A program made the position numbers and the translations under genes. From M55B167 sp964406095 (lineage in GTDB: Bacteria > Verrucomicrobiota > Kiritimatiellia > RFP12 > UBA1067): a stretch of DNA of 64,000 bases. Positions within the stretch are counted from its first letter, which is position 1; each line of letters begins with the position of its first letter. The notes beneath the pieces were generated by a model. The model had not been told where the DNA came from. It did no database searches and saw only the letters and a list, made by a program, of their open reading frames with translations. Shown piece by piece: positions 61,098 through 64,000 of this stretch. The DNA is taken from NCBI GenBank assembly GCA_964406095.1, contig CAYOQJ010000120.1:1-64000 (forward strand). Reading direction: 5' to 3'.

Positions 61098-64000
61098 ATG
61101 AGAAATTCAGAGATATACTGTCGCATGGTGGCGAAACAAATTTGCTTTACCGCGTTCTGTGCGTTGACCGCGCAGGTCTGTGGGGCGGTGGATACCAGCA
61201 GCGCACCTGGAGTGGTGCTTGATCATCAGATGATTGAATATGGATGGTTTAAAACTGCGCCGGATGTTTTTATCTCCGACCCGGAGATAAAAATTCTCTC
61301 CAACGGTGATTATCTGGCCGCACATGCGCTGGCCGGAGAATCATCCGGCTCGAGCACCTCCGGCAAAACTTCGATCTTCCGCTCGACCGACAGCGGTGCG
61401 AGTTGGGTGCAGGTGGGCCCGGAGATCACCGATTTGCTGCGTGCCAGTATGATCGAGCATAACGGTGCGGTCTATCTCATCGGTGTGAACAACGATGCCG
61501 CTGGCAACAAGGCGGTAATCGCCCGTTCCACCGATTTTGGGGCAAATTGGACCAAATCCGCGCTGTTCAGTAAAGGTGGTTCGGCAACGCCGAACAATCC
61601 GGTGGTTGCTGACGGACGTATCTGGAATGCGGCCAGCACTGCCAGCTTCTCTGCCGCCATCGATGCTGCCAATCTGCTACTCGACAGTGCCTGGATTCTC
61701 AGGGGTGGCTTTCCGGCAGTTGATGATGCCTGGCCCGGCGACTTTATCGGTGAAGGGCAGATCGCGCATTCGCCGGATATGGGCACCTTCATTATCCCCA
61801 AGGTCAAATACGAACCGCTGACCGCTCTGGCACGCGTTTGCCCGGTCTCCGGGGTTGTCGCCTTTGACCCTGACCGCGATTTTGTCGCACTGCCCGGTGG
61901 TGAAAAGAAGATCGGGGCTGGCTATGACCCGCTCTCCGGGCGGTTTTACGCCCTGACCCAGCCGATTCTGCCGGTTCACTCCGGTTCTTCAATCGCCACG
62001 GATATGATCCGTAACAGTGCCGCCATTCTAAGTTCCAAAAATCTTTACAACTGGAGGATTGAAAGCTTCTTTCTCTATTCAAACCGTATCGATACCGACG
62101 GCTTTTGCTATATGAACTTCGATATCGACGGAGATGATATGGTGCTGGTTTCACGTACCGCGTGGCCGGTCAGCGGCACCAGCGACAACCCCAGACGCGG
62201 ACATGACTCCAATCTGTTGACCTTCCATCGACTTGAAAATTTCCGTACAATCCGTCCCGATTATTATCTCGCCCTCAGCGGCGGCACGGTTCAACGTTTT
62301 GAACACACACCGGACCCTCGGGATCATGATCTGCCGCATGGCGATTTCGCACTCGGCAGCAGTTTCGACGGTACGCCGCTCTCTTCAGCCGACGCTTTCG
62401 GGGCTGATTCTTCCAGCGGCGATGTCTATATTCGCGAGAGCGGCGGCAGAGTATTGCGCTTCGATGCGCTGGGCAATTACATCGGGAGTGTCGTCAGCTC
62501 TCCCGTCGCTCTGCAGACTGAATCTCTGACAATTGCTCCGCCGCCGCGCGGTGAGTGCGCCTGGTCGTGCGCCAGTTCGGGTGGCTGGATGGATCAGCTC
62601 AACTGGTTCTACTGGGGCATACCGGGAACCGATGAGGATATCGCTGTTTTCGGCAGTGCCGCCACCGGTGCCGCTACGGTCACCCTGCCGTCTATCTCAC
62701 ATGATTGGCAGTTCAACACCGATGGAGATACGGAGAAGTGGACCTCCAACAATGTCAATTTATTGGCGGCTTCCGGCGGATTGCTGAGCGGCCAGCCCGC
62801 AACAGCCGATCCCTATATCATGCGTGACGGTCAATCGTTCTTCGGTTCTGATGTGCCAAGCGTTACAGTCCGCCTGCGAGTCAGCACAACCCGAATCTTC
62901 AATTTGCAGTTCTACTGGGGTACGGCACAATACACCAGTTATTCGAAGGACAGGGTTGTGACCGCAACCTACAACGGCAAGGGCGAGTTCAGGGATGTTG
63001 TCTTCACTCCGGGCGGACATCAGAATTGGGATGGACAGTTGATCAAAAGCATCCGCATCGATCCGGTTAACAGCGGCACCGAAACATTTGAGATCGATTC
63101 AATCACGGTTCAACGCCGAACCACACAGCTGAAAGGAGTGCGTTTCCGTCACAGCCATGCCTACACATTGAACGGTGAGGGCATCCTGGAGCTTAAATCT
63201 GTCAGTGGACGCAGCACAGTTGAAGCACTCAGGGGACAGCATCAGATCGCGGTGCCTGTTGTGCTGGACAATGCCACTGATTTTTATTCGGAATTTGGAT
63301 CAACCCTGAGTCTTGCAGCCGGTCTGGACCTGGCTGGCAATACGCTCTCTGTTACGGGCAGCGGATTGCTGCTGTCGGGCGATCTGACCATGAACAGCGG
63401 AGTATTGTCGGTTGAGCTGGGTTCAACGGTAACCCTCAATCCGGCTGCGATCGAGTACAGCGGTACGCTGGAATGCAGTACACCTTCAGGATTTTCTCCT
63501 GCCGCGGGCGACACATTTCAGATTCTTCAGAGTACGGGCGGAGCCTTTGCCGGCACCTTCAGCACGGTCGCTCTGCCACCACTGCCCGATGGATTGGGCT
63601 GGGACAGCGCGGAACTCTACAGCAACGGGAGCGTTTCGATTGTTCTGCAGGCTCCAACCGCCTGGCTGAGCGCGAACGATCTGCCGACCGACGGTTCCGC
63701 TGATTTTATTGATACCGATGGCGACGGCATGGATAATTACTCCGAGTGGAAGGCCGGTACCGATCCTCGCGACAGCTCTTCCCTCTTTTTGGTCGCTCTG
63801 CCGGCTGCGCATTCAGCCGCCGGCTTCAAGGTTCAGTGGAACGGTTTGAGCGGGCGTTCATACCGGATTGAAAGAAGTACCAACCTAACGGAGTCACCAC
63901 CTTTTCAGCCGCTGCAGACCGGCATCCCCGGCATCGACGGCATACTGGAATTTACGGATCAGGATATGGAAAACAATCCGGACGCATTCTATCGGATCAT
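61098..64000 (+). CDS. Secreted BNR/sialidase-like multidomain protein (partial, runs off right edge)
   Basis: The frame is open from 61098 to the end of the window (967 codons, no stop), so the C-terminus is missing. A signal peptide (QICFTAFCALTAQVCGA) precedes a sialidase-type beta-propeller with Asp-boxes STDSGASW and STDFGANW. Later come a carbohydrate-binding-like beta-sandwich (about 530-680), autotransporter-like beta-strand text (SGLLLSGDLTMNSGVLSVEL), a calcium-type linker DTDGDGMDNYSEWKAGTDP and a closing SGRSYRIERSTNL domain common at the C-termini of PVC secreted proteins. The substrate is unknown. The start could be 61125, which also yields a signal peptide. Confidence 0.85.
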   Translation, partial: MRNSEIYCRMVAKQICFTAFCALTAQVCGAVDTSSAPGVVLDHQMIEYGWFKTAPDVFISDPEIKILSNGDYLAAHALAGESSGSSTSGKTSIFRSTDSGASWVQVGPEITDLLRASMIEHNGAVYLIGVNNDAAGNKAVIARSTDFGANWTKSALFSKGGSATPNNPVVADGRIWNAASTASFSAAIDAANLLLDSAWILRGGFPAVDDAWPGDFIGEGQIAHSPDMGTFIIPKVKYEPLTALARVCPVSGVVAFDPDRDFVALPGGEKKIGAGYDPLSGRFYALTQPILPVHSGSSIATDMIRNSAAILSSKNLYNWRIESFFLYSNRIDTDGFCYMNFDIDGDDMVLVSRTAWPVSGTSDNPRRGHDSNLLTFHRLENFRTIRPDYYLALSGGTVQRFEHTPDPRDHDLPHGDFALGSSFDGTPLSSADAFGADSSSGDVYIRESGGRVLRFDALGNYIGSVVSSPVALQTESLTIAPPPRGECAWSCASSGGWMDQLNWFYWGIPGTDEDIAVFGSAATGAATVTLPSISHDWQFNTDGDTEKWTSNNVNLLAASGGLLSGQPATADPYIMRDGQSFFGSDVPSVTVRLRVSTTRIFNLQFYWGTAQYTSYSKDRVVTATYNGKGEFRDVVFTPGGHQNWDGQLIKSIRIDPVNSGTETFEIDSITVQRRTTQLKGVRFRHSHAYTLNGEGILELKSVSGRSTVEALRGQHQIAVPVVLDNATDFYSEFGSTLSLAAGLDLAGNTLSVTGSGLLLSGDLTMNSGVLSVELGSTVTLNPAAIEYSGTLECSTPSGFSPAAGDTFQILQSTGGAFAGTFSTVALPPLPDGLGWDSAELYSNGSVSIVLQAPTAWLSANDLPTDGSADFIDTDGDGMDNYSEWKAGTDPRDSSSLFLVALPAAHSAAGFKVQWNGLSGRSYRIERSTNLTESPPFQPLQTGIPGIDGILEFTDQDMENNPDAFYRI

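Overview
The window looks like a chromosomal segment of a Gram-negative bacterium of the PVC superphylum, most likely Kiritimatiellota or Lentisphaerota/Verrucomicrobiota. This is inferred from gene content, not from a marker search. The supporting content is an exosortase cluster, an autotransporter-associated beta-strand repeat protein, GH99-like/WbsX proteins, an apiosidase-like DUF5060/DUF4038 protein, a secreted ThuA-like protein, a Tat-exported Gfo/Idh/MocA oxidoreductase, a remnant of a formylglycine-generating-enzyme-like gene, and large secreted glycan-active proteins. MurE carries the DNPR motif of meso-diaminopimelate enzymes, so a Gram-negative-type peptidoglycan is expected.

Layout. 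(1) 1-2185: a C-free heptanucleotide repeat, then non-coding DNA rich in short repeats and hairpins around a DegT-type sugar aminotransferase. (2) 2186-9589: a cell-surface glycan/exosortase operon: PglF-type 4,6-dehydratase, FAD oxidoreductase, exosortase fused to an EpsI-like domain, a WecA-type phosphoglycosyltransferase fused to the membrane half of a PglF-like protein, and YjbQ. (3) 9576-14530, minus strand: nucleotidyltransferase-like protein, ThiE, HEAT-repeat protein, Tat-exported oxidoreductase; then tRNA-His. (4) 14777-22357, minus strand: a four-gene glycan-degradation operon with an AraC regulator upstream; a sugar ABC permease with a huge insertion diverges from it. (5) 24906-29216: ThuA-like protein, RNase D, PFL/ACT pair, tRNA-Thr. 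(6) 29405-42457: a division and cell-wall (dcw) cluster, mraZ-rsmH-ftsL-ftsI-murE-murF-murD-LysM-ftsW, followed by glyQS and larB. mraY and murG are absent from it. (7) 42547-52214: an Hsp20 gene with a clear terminator, then a compact operon of thioredoxin, DUF302 lipoprotein, TolC, membrane-fusion protein, RND pump and 2x[4Fe-4S] ferredoxin, facing a PAS/sigma-54 activator gene. (8) 52215-64000: the FGE remnant, a two-gene hypothetical unit, beta-mannosidase, fused PabB-PabC, a beta-helix protein resembling GH110, and a BNR/sialidase-like protein that runs off the right edge.

The best candidate for a coherent, possibly undescribed system is region 7. Redox proteins (a WCRPC thioredoxin and a ferredoxin with an extra C-terminal domain) are co-encoded with a complete tripartite RND efflux pump and a DUF302 lipoprotein. 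Upstream lie a candidate -24/-12 promoter and, about 80-130 bp before it, a dense cluster of TTGCAA-type palindromes, the usual place for an enhancer. The sigma-54 activator that would use them is encoded convergently at the operon's end. Other architectures worth attention are the exosortase with an embedded four-cysteine cluster, the WecA/half-PglF fusion, and the sugar permease with about 445 extra residues between its first two membrane helices.

Limits: all calls come from reading motifs and context by eye; no database search, HMM scan or folding was run. Starts were chosen from Shine-Dalgarno spacing and family lengths, and uncertain ones are flagged.
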